From NCBI GenBank assembly GCA_016713425.1, contig JADJPE010000005.1, positions 248,001 through 312,000 on the forward strand: a stretch of 64,000 nt of DNA, in the 5' to 3' direction. This DNA is from Deltaproteobacteria bacterium. Its GTDB lineage: Bacteria > Myxococcota > Kuafuiibacteriia > Kuafuiibacteriales > Kuafuiibacteriaceae. This document shows positions 26,903 through 35,620 of this stretch, piece by piece. Position numbers and translations under genes: made by a program. The notes beneath the pieces were generated by a model. That model saw nothing but the letters and a program-made list of their open reading frames with translations, was not told the DNA's origin and ran no database searches. Each line of letters starts with the position of its first letter. Positions within the stretch are counted from its first letter, which is position 1.

Positions 26903-27961
26903 ATGCAAGAGCGAATGGCGAGCGTGAAGAACGCGATTGCCGACATACGCAAACAGTTTGGACGAGGCGCCATCATGCTCCTCGGAGGCGAAGACAAGAG
27001 CTTCGAGGAGAACATCGAGAGCGTCTCATCGGGTTCCGTAGGTCTTGACGAAGCTTTGGGTGTCGGCGGCTACCCGAAGGGACGCATCGTCGAAATATTT
27101 GGTCCCGAGGCATCAGGAAAGACGACGCTCGCGCTCCACGCCATCGCCAGCATCCAACGCGAAGGCGGCGTCGCGGCGTTCATCGATGCAGAGCACGCGC
27201 TCGATCCTCGCTACGCGCGCGCCTTGGGCGTCGATCTCGAAGGACTCCTGCTCTCCCAGCCGGACAACGGTGAACAGGCGCTCGACATCACGGAAACACT
27301 CCTCCGAAGTGGTGCCGTCGATCTCGTCGTCGTTGACTCCGTGGCCGCATTGGTCCCCAAGGCCGAGATCGAAGGCGAGATGGGCGATGCTCACGTCGGC
27401 CTCCAAGCACGTCTCATGTCACAGGCCATGCGAAAGCTGACGGGTCTCTGCTTCAAGAATCGAACGACCATCATTTTCATCAATCAAGTTCGAATGAAGA
27501 TCGGGGTCATGTTCGGCTCTCCAGAGACGACGACGGGCGGCAACGCGCTCAAGTTCTATGCGTCGATTCGCCTGGACATTCGTCGCATCGGCGCCCTCAA
27601 AGACGGAGATGAAACCATCGGGAATCGCGCCCGTGTCAAGGTCGTGAAGAACAAGGTCGCGCCGCCATTTCGCCAGGTCGAGTTTGACATCATCTACGGG
27701 CAAGGCGTTTCGATCACCGGCGAAATCATCGATATGGCGACGGATCGAAAGCTGATCGAAAAGTCGGGCGCATGGTACGCGATCGGAGGAGAACGGATGG
27801 GCCAGGGCCGAGAGCGCGCCCGAGACTGGCTGACGGCGCGACCGCATCTCATCGACCGTCTACGCACAGTCCTTCTCTCGAAGGGTACCGTCGCTGAACT
27901 CGGCCCGATCGAGGCCGCAGCAACGTCGCCGGCCGAGATCCCGATCCAAGACGCTGCCTGA
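26903..27961 (+). CDS. recA: Recombinase RecA
   Basis: A 352-residue RecA, the strand-exchange and LexA co-protease filament protein. Walker A reads GPEASGKT (67-74; Ala where Ser is commoner). Walker B is LVVVDSVAALVPKAE. The L1 and L2 DNA-binding loops are present (EMGDAHVGLQARLMSQAMRK; MFGSPETTTGGNALKFYAS), as are NQVRMKIGV and the C-terminal domain. The Arg/Gly context and full length indicate a working protein. It ends the plus-strand housekeeping run; the next genes face the other way. Confidence 0.98.
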   Translation: MQERMASVKNAIADIRKQFGRGAIMLLGGEDKSFEENIESVSSGSVGLDEALGVGGYPKGRIVEIFGPEASGKTTLALHAIASIQREGGVAAFIDAEHALDPRYARALGVDLEGLLLSQPDNGEQALDITETLLRSGAVDLVVVDSVAALVPKAEIEGEMGDAHVGLQARLMSQAMRKLTGLCFKNRTTIIFINQVRMKIGVMFGSPETTTGGNALKFYASIRLDIRRIGALKDGDETIGNRARVKVVKNKVAPPFRQVEFDIIYGQGVSITGEIIDMATDRKLIEKSGAWYAIGGERMGQGRERARDWLTARPHLIDRLRTVLLSKGTVAELGPIEAAATSPAEIPIQDAA

Positions 27962-28026
27962 CTGGAGACCGTCGGGAATCGGAGGCTCCGTTGCTGGCCG
28001 TTCGAATCGGTCAGACGTTGGGGGCC

Positions 28027-28740
28027 TCAGCGTACGGGCGAAGAATCATCCGTCGAGGCCATCAAGATCGTTCGCACCGTCCCGTAGAGAGACTCACGGA
28101 TTTCGCCGACCCGCACGCAGCGAATGCTGCCTCGTGCGTCAACGAGGACATGAACCGGAATCGGCGCGCGCTCATCGATGCCGAGCCCGGAAAAGAATGC
28201 CCCGATGCGCTCAGGCTCCCGCGTCCATCGGACTGCGCCCGGGAACCGCGGGCGCTTCGAGAGCAATGACGCGAGATCTGACGCGTCTTCATCGACGCTC
28301 CAAAATTCGTACTCGATGGCGACGCCTTCCTTCTCGAGCGACGTCCCCCATGCATCGAGGATGGGCATCTCACGCAAACACGGACCGCACCACGAGGCCC
28401 AAAAGTTGATCCAGCGCCATCGTCCGGCCTCAGGGAGGCCTCTTCGATCGCCCGCGACCCGAGCATTGGGTCCGCCGGCCCCAGGGTCCGCCTGGGTACC
28501 CTCACCTTCACGCGGGACCGGGCGCGCGGCCGGGGCCGAGAAAGGTCGCGACCCCTGCCCTTCGCTCGGATAACTCACATCGCAAAACGACGAGAGATTG
28601 ACCTCGACCGCCCGTCGATCGGCGGGCGACACCCGGACGGCTTCGATCTCACGTTGCGGCGCCTTGTCGGTCTCCTTGCAGGCGGTGCCCGGGGCCACGA
28701 ACCCAACGACGGCCACCATAGGGATCAAGAACCGCGTCAT
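28027..28740 (-). CDS. TlpA-like thioredoxin-fold lipoprotein
   Basis: About 237 residues from ATG 28740 (MTRFLIPMVAVVGFVAPGTACKE). This gives a signal peptide whose Cys in GTAC fits a lipobox. The thioredoxin fold carries WINFWASWCGPCLREM with the redox pair CGPC near residue 117, followed by FWSVDED and a cis-Pro (APIPVHVLVD). It is a membrane-anchored periplasmic thiol-disulphide oxidoreductase of the TlpA/ResA type. A Pro/Gly-rich insertion precedes the active site. It is the last gene of a three-gene operon with the VKOR-DsbA fusion and the OmpA-like protein; four bases separate it from the OmpA-like gene. Confidence 0.82.
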   Translation of the reverse strand: MTRFLIPMVAVVGFVAPGTACKETDKAPQREIEAVRVSPADRRAVEVNLSSFCDVSYPSEGQGSRPFSAPAARPVPREGEGTQADPGAGGPNARVAGDRRGLPEAGRWRWINFWASWCGPCLREMPILDAWGTSLEKEGVAIEYEFWSVDEDASDLASLLSKRPRFPGAVRWTREPERIGAFFSGLGIDERAPIPVHVLVDARGSIRCVRVGEIRESLYGTVRTILMASTDDSSPVR

Positions 28741-28744
28741 ATGT

Positions 28745-29449
28745 TCAGATCGCACAGTCGATCCATGCCACAAAAGCGCTCCGGTTGATGTCCTTTTGCG
28801 TACACGCATCACTTCGACTTCGGCGCCACTCACAGAACTTTTCGTCGAGCTGGGCATACTCTTCGCCAAGCCACAGAAGCCCCACTTCGCTTCGGATCTC
28901 GGGGTCCTGAAACTTCGTCTCGAGGTGAGTCAGAACACCTTCGGCGCGCTGCTGAGACAACGTCTGGTTGTAGGCAGCATTGCCGTCCGCGCTGGCGCGC
29001 GCCACCACGAAGAAGAAGCTGGCGCCACGCTTTGCGCTCCATCGCTCCTCGACCAGCGCTTGCGCTTCAGCATCGAGCTCGACCTGCTCGGCGTCGAACT
29101 GGATGATCCCAGCCCGGTCACTGAGCGGCTGAAACAGCATATTGAAATCCGCGCCGGAAAGCGCGGCAACAGTCTTCGCGTCTCCGGGACGACAGCCTCG
29201 CGCGCCCTCGAGCAGGCCGCAGGCGCCCGCGACACGCCGGAGCACCTGCTTCAGCTTCGCACTGCAGTAGCCTTCCTCGGCGACGCTGGCGAGCTCGACG
29301 TCGTGCGCAGCCGACGTCGAGCTTGCGTTGGCAAGCTCCATGTTGGCCGAGCTCATCCACCACGTGAGAAGCGCGGACGGCACCGCGAGGCCGATACCGA
29401 AGAAGAAGAGACTTCGCTGCTGAGTCGATGTCATGCTCATGATCGTCAC
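28745..29449 (-). CDS. OmpA/MotB-like membrane-anchored protein
   Basis: A 234-residue protein with one N-terminal membrane segment (SLFFFGIGLAVPSALLTWWM) and a C-terminal OmpA-like peptidoglycan-binding fold: IIQFDAEQVELDAEAQALVEE, FFFVVARASADGNAAYNQTLSQQRAEGVLTHL, then the closing strand with SAFVAWIDC. Several Cys residues may form disulphides, fitting the redox neighbours. The GTG start overlaps the stop of the VKOR gene (GTGA). It could anchor the redox pair to the cell wall or be one of its substrates; both are inference. Confidence 0.65.
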   Translation of the reverse strand: MTIMSMTSTQQRSLFFFGIGLAVPSALLTWWMSSANMELANASSTSAAHDVELASVAEEGYCSAKLKQVLRRVAGACGLLEGARGCRPGDAKTVAALSGADFNMLFQPLSDRAGIIQFDAEQVELDAEAQALVEERWSAKRGASFFFVVARASADGNAAYNQTLSQQRAEGVLTHLETKFQDPEIRSEVGLLWLGEEYAQLDEKFCEWRRSRSDACTQKDINRSAFVAWIDCAI

Positions 29450-30714
29450 TCCCGCGGCCGCGCAGCGCGCTCGATCATGGCGCCGACGGTGTACTCGAGA
29501 CCGAGATCGGTGTCCTCGTCACAAACGCGTGTATCGCCCACGAAGAGCTGCGGCGTCAGGACGGGGATCGCGTTCGCGACCGCCCAACGGAGACTCTTAT
29601 TGAGACGTGCACGAACTTTTGGGGAACCTAGGCATCCTTTCACGCTCGGAAAGGCAGACAAGATCGCGTCGCGCACCGCGCGATCGCCATCTCCGCCGCG
29701 CGCAGCCTCGAGCAATCGTGTTTGTTCCTGAAAGGCCCAAGCCAGCACGTTCTGGCCGCGATCGCCTTCGCAAAGGATCGCCTCACTCACCGCGCAGGCA
29801 CCGGGATGAAGCGCGTCCTTGACCATCCAATTGCATTGGCTGTCGAGCGGGAACAGAGCTCCCTTGAGCGAAAGCCTCTTCGTCAGCCCGCTCGCTTCGA
29901 GCCGAGCTTCGAGCGCACGGCAGCTCGGGCACAACGGATCGAGTACGGCGATCGCGCGTGTTGCACCAGGCGCCGACGCTGACGCTAACGGGACCATGAC
30001 GCCCGCTGCATCGTCGTGCTTGACGAGCACACCGCAGCCCTTCTCGGGAAGGGGAGACTTCGGTGCCAGCGCCATATACATGACGACGAGAACCAGCACG
30101 TACACGACGCCCTCTGCGAACCACTGGAGATGAGTTCGCGTCGAGGCCGCGAGCGATGGCGAAGGCGGCGTCCTCGTGTGGGCGACGAGCGCGCAACCAA
30201 ACACTCCCGCCGAGGCGACGTAAATTCCGACGCAAGTATTGCAGATCGCACCGATCTCGGATGCCGCGATGTACCCGTAGATCAAGCTCATCAGAACCGG
30301 CAGCGATGCGCCCGCCAGAAGAAACGTCGTCTCGACGCGACGGGGCGCGTCTTTGACAGCGAAGTCGACGGCGCGATACGTGAGGTACGCGAAGACCGCC
30401 AAGGCCAAGAGGCCGATCGGCAATCCACCCCACAGGGACTCACGAAACAGGGCGCTGTACGGGCTCATCATCACGGTGCGGCAACCGCTCTCCCCGAACT
30501 GTGCGCCCGCACCGGGGATCACCGAGCAATGGATCGTGTGCGTCTGTCGGTCGAGGTGGCGCACGAAGTCGTGCGTAGAAATCCCCGCAAGGATGGTCCC
30601 GAGCAGCGAGGCGGCCGCCGCCGCAAACAGCCAAGGCCGAGGCGTATCGAGCTGGAAAGACGACGAGCGTCTCGCATGAAATCCCGAGAATGTGTCCGTG
30701 TTTGGTTCGTCCAT
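29446..30714 (-). CDS. Vitamin K epoxide reductase (VKOR) - DsbA-like thioredoxin fusion
   Basis: A 422-residue membrane fusion protein from ATG 30714. The N-terminal VKOR domain has membrane segments near 28-46, 95-118, 130-152 and 155-178, a loop Cys pair (Cys63 and Cys78, followed by the Ser84 of MMSPYS) and the active CNTC at 158-161. After a further membrane segment (about 200-217) comes a periplasmic thioredoxin-fold domain with LCPSC (Cys262-Cys265) and a cis-Pro (IPVLTPQLF). VKOR re-oxidises DsbA-type partners using quinone, so this enzyme can make disulphides alone, in place of DsbA-DsbB. The downstream OmpA-like and TlpA-like genes make a redox operon. Confidence 0.88.
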   Translation of the reverse strand: MDEPNTDTFSGFHARRSSSFQLDTPRPWLFAAAAASLLGTILAGISTHDFVRHLDRQTHTIHCSVIPGAGAQFGESGCRTVMMSPYSALFRESLWGGLPIGLLALAVFAYLTYRAVDFAVKDAPRRVETTFLLAGASLPVLMSLIYGYIAASEIGAICNTCVGIYVASAGVFGCALVAHTRTPPSPSLAASTRTHLQWFAEGVVYVLVLVVMYMALAPKSPLPEKGCGVLVKHDDAAGVMVPLASASAPGATRAIAVLDPLCPSCRALEARLEASGLTKRLSLKGALFPLDSQCNWMVKDALHPGACAVSEAILCEGDRGQNVLAWAFQEQTRLLEAARGGDGDRAVRDAILSAFPSVKGCLGSPKVRARLNKSLRWAVANAIPVLTPQLFVGDTRVCDEDTDLGLEYTVGAMIERAARPRE

Positions 30715-30956
30715 TCGAATGCCTCGATCGGGGATCCACCGATCGGTCAATCCTTCAGGGCTCACGCTAGCGCGGCGCGCTTCATCCGTCACGCTCCACT
30801 TTGGCTCTGGGCCGCAAAGGCCCGAGCGCCGCTCAGATTGGCTCCAAAAGAGGGTCTTCTTGGATGACACGGCTGTGTAGGTTGCGGGTCTGCGTTCCAC
30901 GCACGGTTCTCGAACGCCGTCGATCTGCTAGATCTGGGGTCGAAGGGCGCGCCGGG
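30715..30956. promoter_or_regulatory. Divergent intergenic region between the VKOR operon and the 30957 gene
   Basis: About 240 bp between two outward-facing genes, so it should contain promoters for both. Open frames cross it in both directions, but with neither a recognised product nor a proper start. No clear motif found. Confidence 0.3.
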
Positions 30957-31835
30957 ATGCAGGTCACATTGCAGGGTCTGAATCAGTCTGTCGATTGCGA
31001 TGGGCGCGTCTATCACGTCCAAACCGAGCACATCGCCCGCGGCGGAGAACACCAAGTCGTCAGTCAGGTTTTCATCGATGGATGCGTCTTGTCATCGCGC
31101 AGCTCGACGCACGGTGGGTCATCGCCGATCGGCAAATCGATCGAGCGACTCCGTCAAGCTCTCTCGCGCCAGCACGAGATGCTGGTCAAGGAACTGCGGC
31201 GAGGCGATTTCGACGAAGGCTCAAAGCCAACGGGCTCAGGCGACATATCACCCCTTCAAACGGCCGACATCCAGACGTTGATGAACGAGATCCCACCCGA
31301 GGCTGCGAGTCACTTTGTTCAAGGCTGTCGACTCGTGCACCACGTGAAGGCGCACTGGAGAACCGCAAACGAACTTGCGCCAAACCGACGTGAGCTTCTG
31401 ATGGCGGAGAAACTGATCAACAAGCTTGGTGAAGTCATGGCCAGCGCGTGTGACTGTCTCGCGCAGGCGTCGATGGACGTCATCGTTCCGAACGAGACGA
31501 ACCTTCACGTCGAAGGCAAGACACCGAGCGCTGCGCTCATCGAAACGCAGGACGTTCCCCGTCCCTACTCGACGACGGACACCCTGCAAGCGATCCAGGA
31601 CCCGAGCGAACACGTGCCGGCCAGCTTTTCGAACGCCAAGTACAAGGCCGCGGAGTTCTTTGAGAGCGGCCAAGCGGCCATGCGCTCCGGCCGAAAGGAC
31701 GAGGCGCTCGGGTTCTGGGAAGAAGCCGCAACCTTGGATCCGAGCAACGAGCGGTACCGTACTTGCGTGAAGAAGCTGAAGGGCATGCTCGTGTCCGCCC
31801 ACAACGGTCGTACAGGGGGCGCAGACCGCGCCTGA
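30957..31835 (+). CDS. Unknown protein with TPR-like C-terminus
   Basis: About 292 residues from ATG 30957. The N-terminus (MQVTLQGLNQSVDCDGRVYH and VQTEHIARGGEHQVVSQVFI) is a short all-beta domain of about 50 residues which I know only as a conserved myxobacterial-type segment without a function. The middle is variable. A TPR-like segment (YKAAEFFESGQAAMRSGRKDEALGFWEEAATLDPSNERY) occupies about 225-275. There is no signal peptide or membrane segment. It precedes the lipoprotein and pseudokinase genes on the same strand and may belong to their signalling unit. Confidence 0.65.
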   Translation: MQVTLQGLNQSVDCDGRVYHVQTEHIARGGEHQVVSQVFIDGCVLSSRSSTHGGSSPIGKSIERLRQALSRQHEMLVKELRRGDFDEGSKPTGSGDISPLQTADIQTLMNEIPPEAASHFVQGCRLVHHVKAHWRTANELAPNRRELLMAEKLINKLGEVMASACDCLAQASMDVIVPNETNLHVEGKTPSAALIETQDVPRPYSTTDTLQAIQDPSEHVPASFSNAKYKAAEFFESGQAAMRSGRKDEALGFWEEAATLDPSNERYRTCVKKLKGMLVSAHNGRTGGADRA

Positions 31836-31893
31836 GCTCGCCTCGGCACGCCCTCGCGTCCTGATCGGGTCGTTGATATTTTCCAACCGCTTG

Positions 31894-32913
31894 ATGCGTA
31901 TTGAGTCGATATCGCCCTTCTGTCCCCGGACGACACCCGTTCGTAGAGCGCTCGCCGTCGCAATCGCGTCGGCATCAGCCTCGGCGGTCGCGCTTTGCGG
32001 CTGCGGATCCGACGTCGCGGATCCACCGGACTACGGCGTGTATCTGGTGTTCTTGACCCTCGCCGACGTTCAAGGCGAAGTGCGCCTTCCAACCGCCGAG
32101 TGCGCGGCCCAGCCCATTCGCGCGTCCTGGCTGCGTCCTTTCGTTGTCGGTCCAGATCTCTCTCCCGACTTCATGGATCGCGGCGCGCCGCCCTTTTGCA
32201 TGGCATTCCGATGGGATGCGGATGGCGCGCCCAACCTCAATGCGGCCGACGCGGGCACGATCTCCATCCAAGGCCACAGCCTTCCCATGAGCGTTCCGTT
32301 CTCGTTCGACCCAAGCGCCGCGCCGCAACAGCCGACGTCGATCCCCTCCGAAATCGACTGCACGCGGGTCGACAATCCGATCAATGGCCTCATGAGCTAC
32401 GCATGCAATTCAGATCCGATGCGTATGATCCTCGGGGATCTGATCGCGGACGATACAGCCGTCGCCATCAGCGCTTCCGGAGGCGCACACATTGGAGGCT
32501 TCACGGCAAGCAACCTCCGCGCGCCGCCGACGGTCGAGCCAAGCAACGGCTTTGACCTCGGGCATATCGACATCGACGCGCCCCTCATCGCGAGCTGGGC
32601 ACCGACGGATGCGAACACGGTACTCATCGAACTCTTTGCGCAAACCGTAGACCCGATGGGACGACCAAACGCCTTCGGACAGGTGCTCTGCATGAGCCCC
32701 AGTAGTACGGGTTCGAAGGCGATCCCTAGCCGCGCGCTCGAGGTTCTGCCACGCGCCGAGGGCACAAATGTCCTCTTCGTGCAGACCACGGTGGTCGGAA
32801 CCAACCTCTCGACGTCAGACGAAGGATGGGGCCATTTCATGGTTGGCGCGGGCCGAGGCAAGACGGGGCTCTCATGCGTACGCCCCGATGGCACGGCCTG
32901 TTGCGGGCAGTAG
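31894..32913 (+). CDS. Lipoprotein of unknown function
   Basis: About 339 residues from ATG 31894 (MRIESISPFC; an in-frame ATG also lies at 31873). A basic n-region, a hydrophobic Ala/Ser stretch and ALCGCGSD make a lipoprotein signal with lipobox near residue 37. The mature part is beta-rich with several Cys pairs, no known motif, and a final FMVGAGRGKTGLSCVRPDGTACCGQ. It lies 32 bp before the pseudokinase-cytochrome fusion and may serve as its outer partner; that is inference from position only. Confidence 0.65.
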   Translation: MRIESISPFCPRTTPVRRALAVAIASASASAVALCGCGSDVADPPDYGVYLVFLTLADVQGEVRLPTAECAAQPIRASWLRPFVVGPDLSPDFMDRGAPPFCMAFRWDADGAPNLNAADAGTISIQGHSLPMSVPFSFDPSAAPQQPTSIPSEIDCTRVDNPINGLMSYACNSDPMRMILGDLIADDTAVAISASGGAHIGGFTASNLRAPPTVEPSNGFDLGHIDIDAPLIASWAPTDANTVLIELFAQTVDPMGRPNAFGQVLCMSPSSTGSKAIPSRALEVLPRAEGTNVLFVQTTVVGTNLSTSDEGWGHFMVGAGRGKTGLSCVRPDGTACCGQ

Positions 32914-32945
32914 GTTGCTCTGAGCGGGCGTAGGAAGGAACACGC

Positions 32946-35543
32946 ATGCCAACGCGCTACGAGATCGTCCGCGAAGTCGGTGCCGGTGATTTTGCCGAGT
33001 CCGTCATCGCCCGCCGGACTCCGGGTGGAAAAGAGTTCTTCGTCAAACGGCTCCTCCCTCATGTCATGGAGGACGATGAGTTCCGGAGCCTGTACAGCAA
33101 CGCAGCGCAGCGCGCCATCAATCTCGAGCACCCAAACATCGTCTCGGTCCGTGACATCTTCGAAGATTCCGGGCGTTTCGCAGTCGCGTTCGACTTCATC
33201 GCGGGCGTATCTTTGCGCCAAGTCCTCAATGAGACGATGCACGCGCACGTGCAGATTCCCCTGCCGGTCGTCTGCCAAATCCTGACCGACGTAGCGGCAG
33301 GCATCGAGTATCTCCACGGAAAGACGGATAGCCTCGGGCGACCAATCCTGCACTCGGATCTTGGGCCGGGGAGTGTCTTGGTTGGCTTCGACGGTAAAGC
33401 CAAGATATGCGACTTTGGTGTCTGCACGGTCAACGCTGCCAACTTCTATTTGAGCCCAAGCAACTTGCGCGCCAAGCTCGCGTTCGCGGCACCTGAGCTC
33501 GTCATTTCGACGACGATCAATCCACGCGCCGACATCTTTTCATGGGGCGTCTTGGCGTGGGAGCTCGTAACCAGTCGCCGGCTGTTCGAAGGCCCAACAC
33601 AGGCCGAGGTACAGCAGGCGGTCGTGGAGCGCAACGCACCAAGCCCTCGCGCGATTCGCCCCGAGATCCCCGAGGCTTTCGAGGCCCTCATCCTGTCTGC
33701 ACTCGCAAAGAATCCGAGCGAACGAATCCCGACAATGGTCGACGTACGAATGACGCTCGCACTTCTGCTGGAAGATATGGAGGGCAGAGCCGGGCATGAG
33801 ACCGTCGCGGCATGGGTCGCTCAGCGATTCGGTCATCTCCGCCCGTCATCGCCCCCTGCCCACTCGATACCGCTCGTTTCCGCTGGCCCTTCGGCAGGCA
33901 TCCCGGCGGGAACTTCAGCGGGCGCTCCGGGCAACACGACCACGAGCTCCGACGCCGCGAACGCAACGGCGACTGCGACTGCGACTCCGGCGGCTCCGGC
34001 TGCGGCTTCGACGGCGACCGGGGAGCTCCTTTCTGACCTAGGCCCGGTCGAAACCACCGCGACCCGCGTCCAGAAGAATGCCACGAATGACGCCGAGCGC
34101 GCGCGCGCCAAGGCAAGGAGCGCAAACCGGCAATTCGTCGTCTACGCGATGTCTCTTGTGGTGGTGATCGCAGCCGGGGTTGCGACCCTGATGTTCCTGC
34201 TTTCGAAATCTCAGACAAGCGCGACAAGCAGCGCCATGGAACGCATGACTGCAAGGCAAGTGCAGCTCCGGATCTTCGTGGACCCGCCGGGCGCCAAGAT
34301 CGCGATCGACGGCGAGGTGTTGGTGGAACAAAGCGGTCCGAGCGGCGCGACGGTCGACGTGGACGCCAACCAAAACGTCCGACTCCAAGTCACACGCGCC
34401 GGCCACCAGCCGTACGAAGAACGCATCCAGGCCCCTTCGTCAGGTCAACACAACATCCGCATTCGCCTAGAACCTGCCGATGTCGGAACGGGCTCGCGGC
34501 CGAACCCTTCGGCGCTCGCGAAAGCCACGCACGAGCCGACAAACGACGGAGACCTCGCGGCAAACAAGGATGCGGCGAGCGCGAGCGGCGCCACCGAAGC
34601 CTCGGCCGAACGCACGCTTCCCGGTGGAGACGACCCGCTGGCCGCGAGCGGCCACGACGAGACGCGGCCAGTTCGGCCACGAGGCATCCGGCGTTCGCAG
34701 CGGCGGAACCATCGGGAGACGAAGCGTCGACGGTCGCGGGAAGAGCAAGGGGCGGCCCAATTGCCTGGGAACACCACCACCACGGGCATACTCACGCTGA
34801 CTTTCTCGCCCGCGAACGCCTCCGTATTCGTGGATGGCCTTCCGGTGAGCGGTCGGTCCCCGGTTCGAGTCTCGGACCTCGCCCCGGGCCCGCACGGCGT
34901 GAAGATCTCCGCGGCTGGATACATGCCCTTCGAATCGTCGGTCCATATCGCCCCCGGTCAGGCCGCCGTGCGATCGGTCGCACTCGAACGCTCTCTTGCC
35001 AATCTCGACATCGTAAGCAGCCCGAGCGGCGCCACGGTATCGATCGATGGTAAGTCGCGAGGACGAACGCCCTTGACGGGGCTCGAGCTTACGGCCCTCA
35101 AGACGCACCGAATCGTCCTTCGTCTCGAGAATCACGAACCGTGGGAGGTTTCGATCGAACCCGATCCGGGACGCAATCCTCCTGTAGTGGCCACGTTGGC
35201 GAAGTTGTCCGCGAAGGACGCAAAAGACGCGGATTCAGACGACGCGCGCGTGACGGCCAACGAGCGAGACATCGAGGTCCCACGGTCGATGATGGGGCGG
35301 GTGCCCGAGGGCGCGCGATTGTTCAAGGAGGGGTGCGGGGGCTGTCACGGAAGCAGCGTCAGCGCCATTTCAGCTCGACAGTACACAGCCGAACAATGGA
35401 GTCGCTACTTCGCGCATCGAAGGCACGAGAGAGCCTCGCTGCTGAAGAAACAATTCACGCGCTCGAATCTAGCTGACGTCAAAGCCTATCTCATGTCGGC
35501 GGCGGCAGACGTGGATCGAGATCGTGCCGCCGGTGTACGGTGA
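32946..35543 (+). CDS. Membrane pseudokinase with PEGA domains and a C-terminal cytochrome c motif
   Basis: An 865-residue protein with a good AAGGA site six bases before its ATG. Residues 1-285 form a Hanks-kinase fold: GAGDFAESV loop, Lys34, AAPE at 181-184 and DFG at 156-158. The catalytic loop is HSDLGPGSV (136-144), keeping Asp138 but losing the following Lys and the Mg-binding Asn (Val144), so activity is doubtful. A disordered Pro/Ala/Thr linker precedes one membrane helix (about 397-419). Outside lie three PEGA-type domains (about 440-510, 615-680 and 683-755). The tail has GCGGCH (Cys797-x-x-Cys800-His801), a c-type haem site, followed by WSRYFAHRRH and a helix. Such a combination suggests a haem- or redox-sensing receptor. 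Confidence 0.85.
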   Translation: MPTRYEIVREVGAGDFAESVIARRTPGGKEFFVKRLLPHVMEDDEFRSLYSNAAQRAINLEHPNIVSVRDIFEDSGRFAVAFDFIAGVSLRQVLNETMHAHVQIPLPVVCQILTDVAAGIEYLHGKTDSLGRPILHSDLGPGSVLVGFDGKAKICDFGVCTVNAANFYLSPSNLRAKLAFAAPELVISTTINPRADIFSWGVLAWELVTSRRLFEGPTQAEVQQAVVERNAPSPRAIRPEIPEAFEALILSALAKNPSERIPTMVDVRMTLALLLEDMEGRAGHETVAAWVAQRFGHLRPSSPPAHSIPLVSAGPSAGIPAGTSAGAPGNTTTSSDAANATATATATPAAPAAASTATGELLSDLGPVETTATRVQKNATNDAERARAKARSANRQFVVYAMSLVVVIAAGVATLMFLLSKSQTSATSSAMERMTARQVQLRIFVDPPGAKIAIDGEVLVEQSGPSGATVDVDANQNVRLQVTRAGHQPYEERIQAPSSGQHNIRIRLEPADVGTGSRPNPSALAKATHEPTNDGDLAANKDAASASGATEASAERTLPGGDDPLAASGHDETRPVRPRGIRRSQRRNHRETKRRRSREEQGAAQLPGNTTTTGILTLTFSPANASVFVDGLPVSGRSPVRVSDLAPGPHGVKISAAGYMPFESSVHIAPGQAAVRSVALERSLANLDIVSSPSGATVSIDGKSRGRTPLTGLELTALKTHRIVLRLENHEPWEVSIEPDPGRNPPVVATLAKLSAKDAKDADSDDARVTANERDIEVPRSMMGRVPEGARLFKEGCGGCHGSSVSAISARQYTAEQWSRYFAHRRHERASLLKKQFTRSNLADVKAYLMSAAADVDRDRAAGVR

Positions 35544-35620
35544 CCGGCCATCGATCCCAGATAAGAGGAATGCGCGCCAAAGCGTAAGGCACCAGGAGCG
35601 CGCGGGAAGGAACGACGAGC

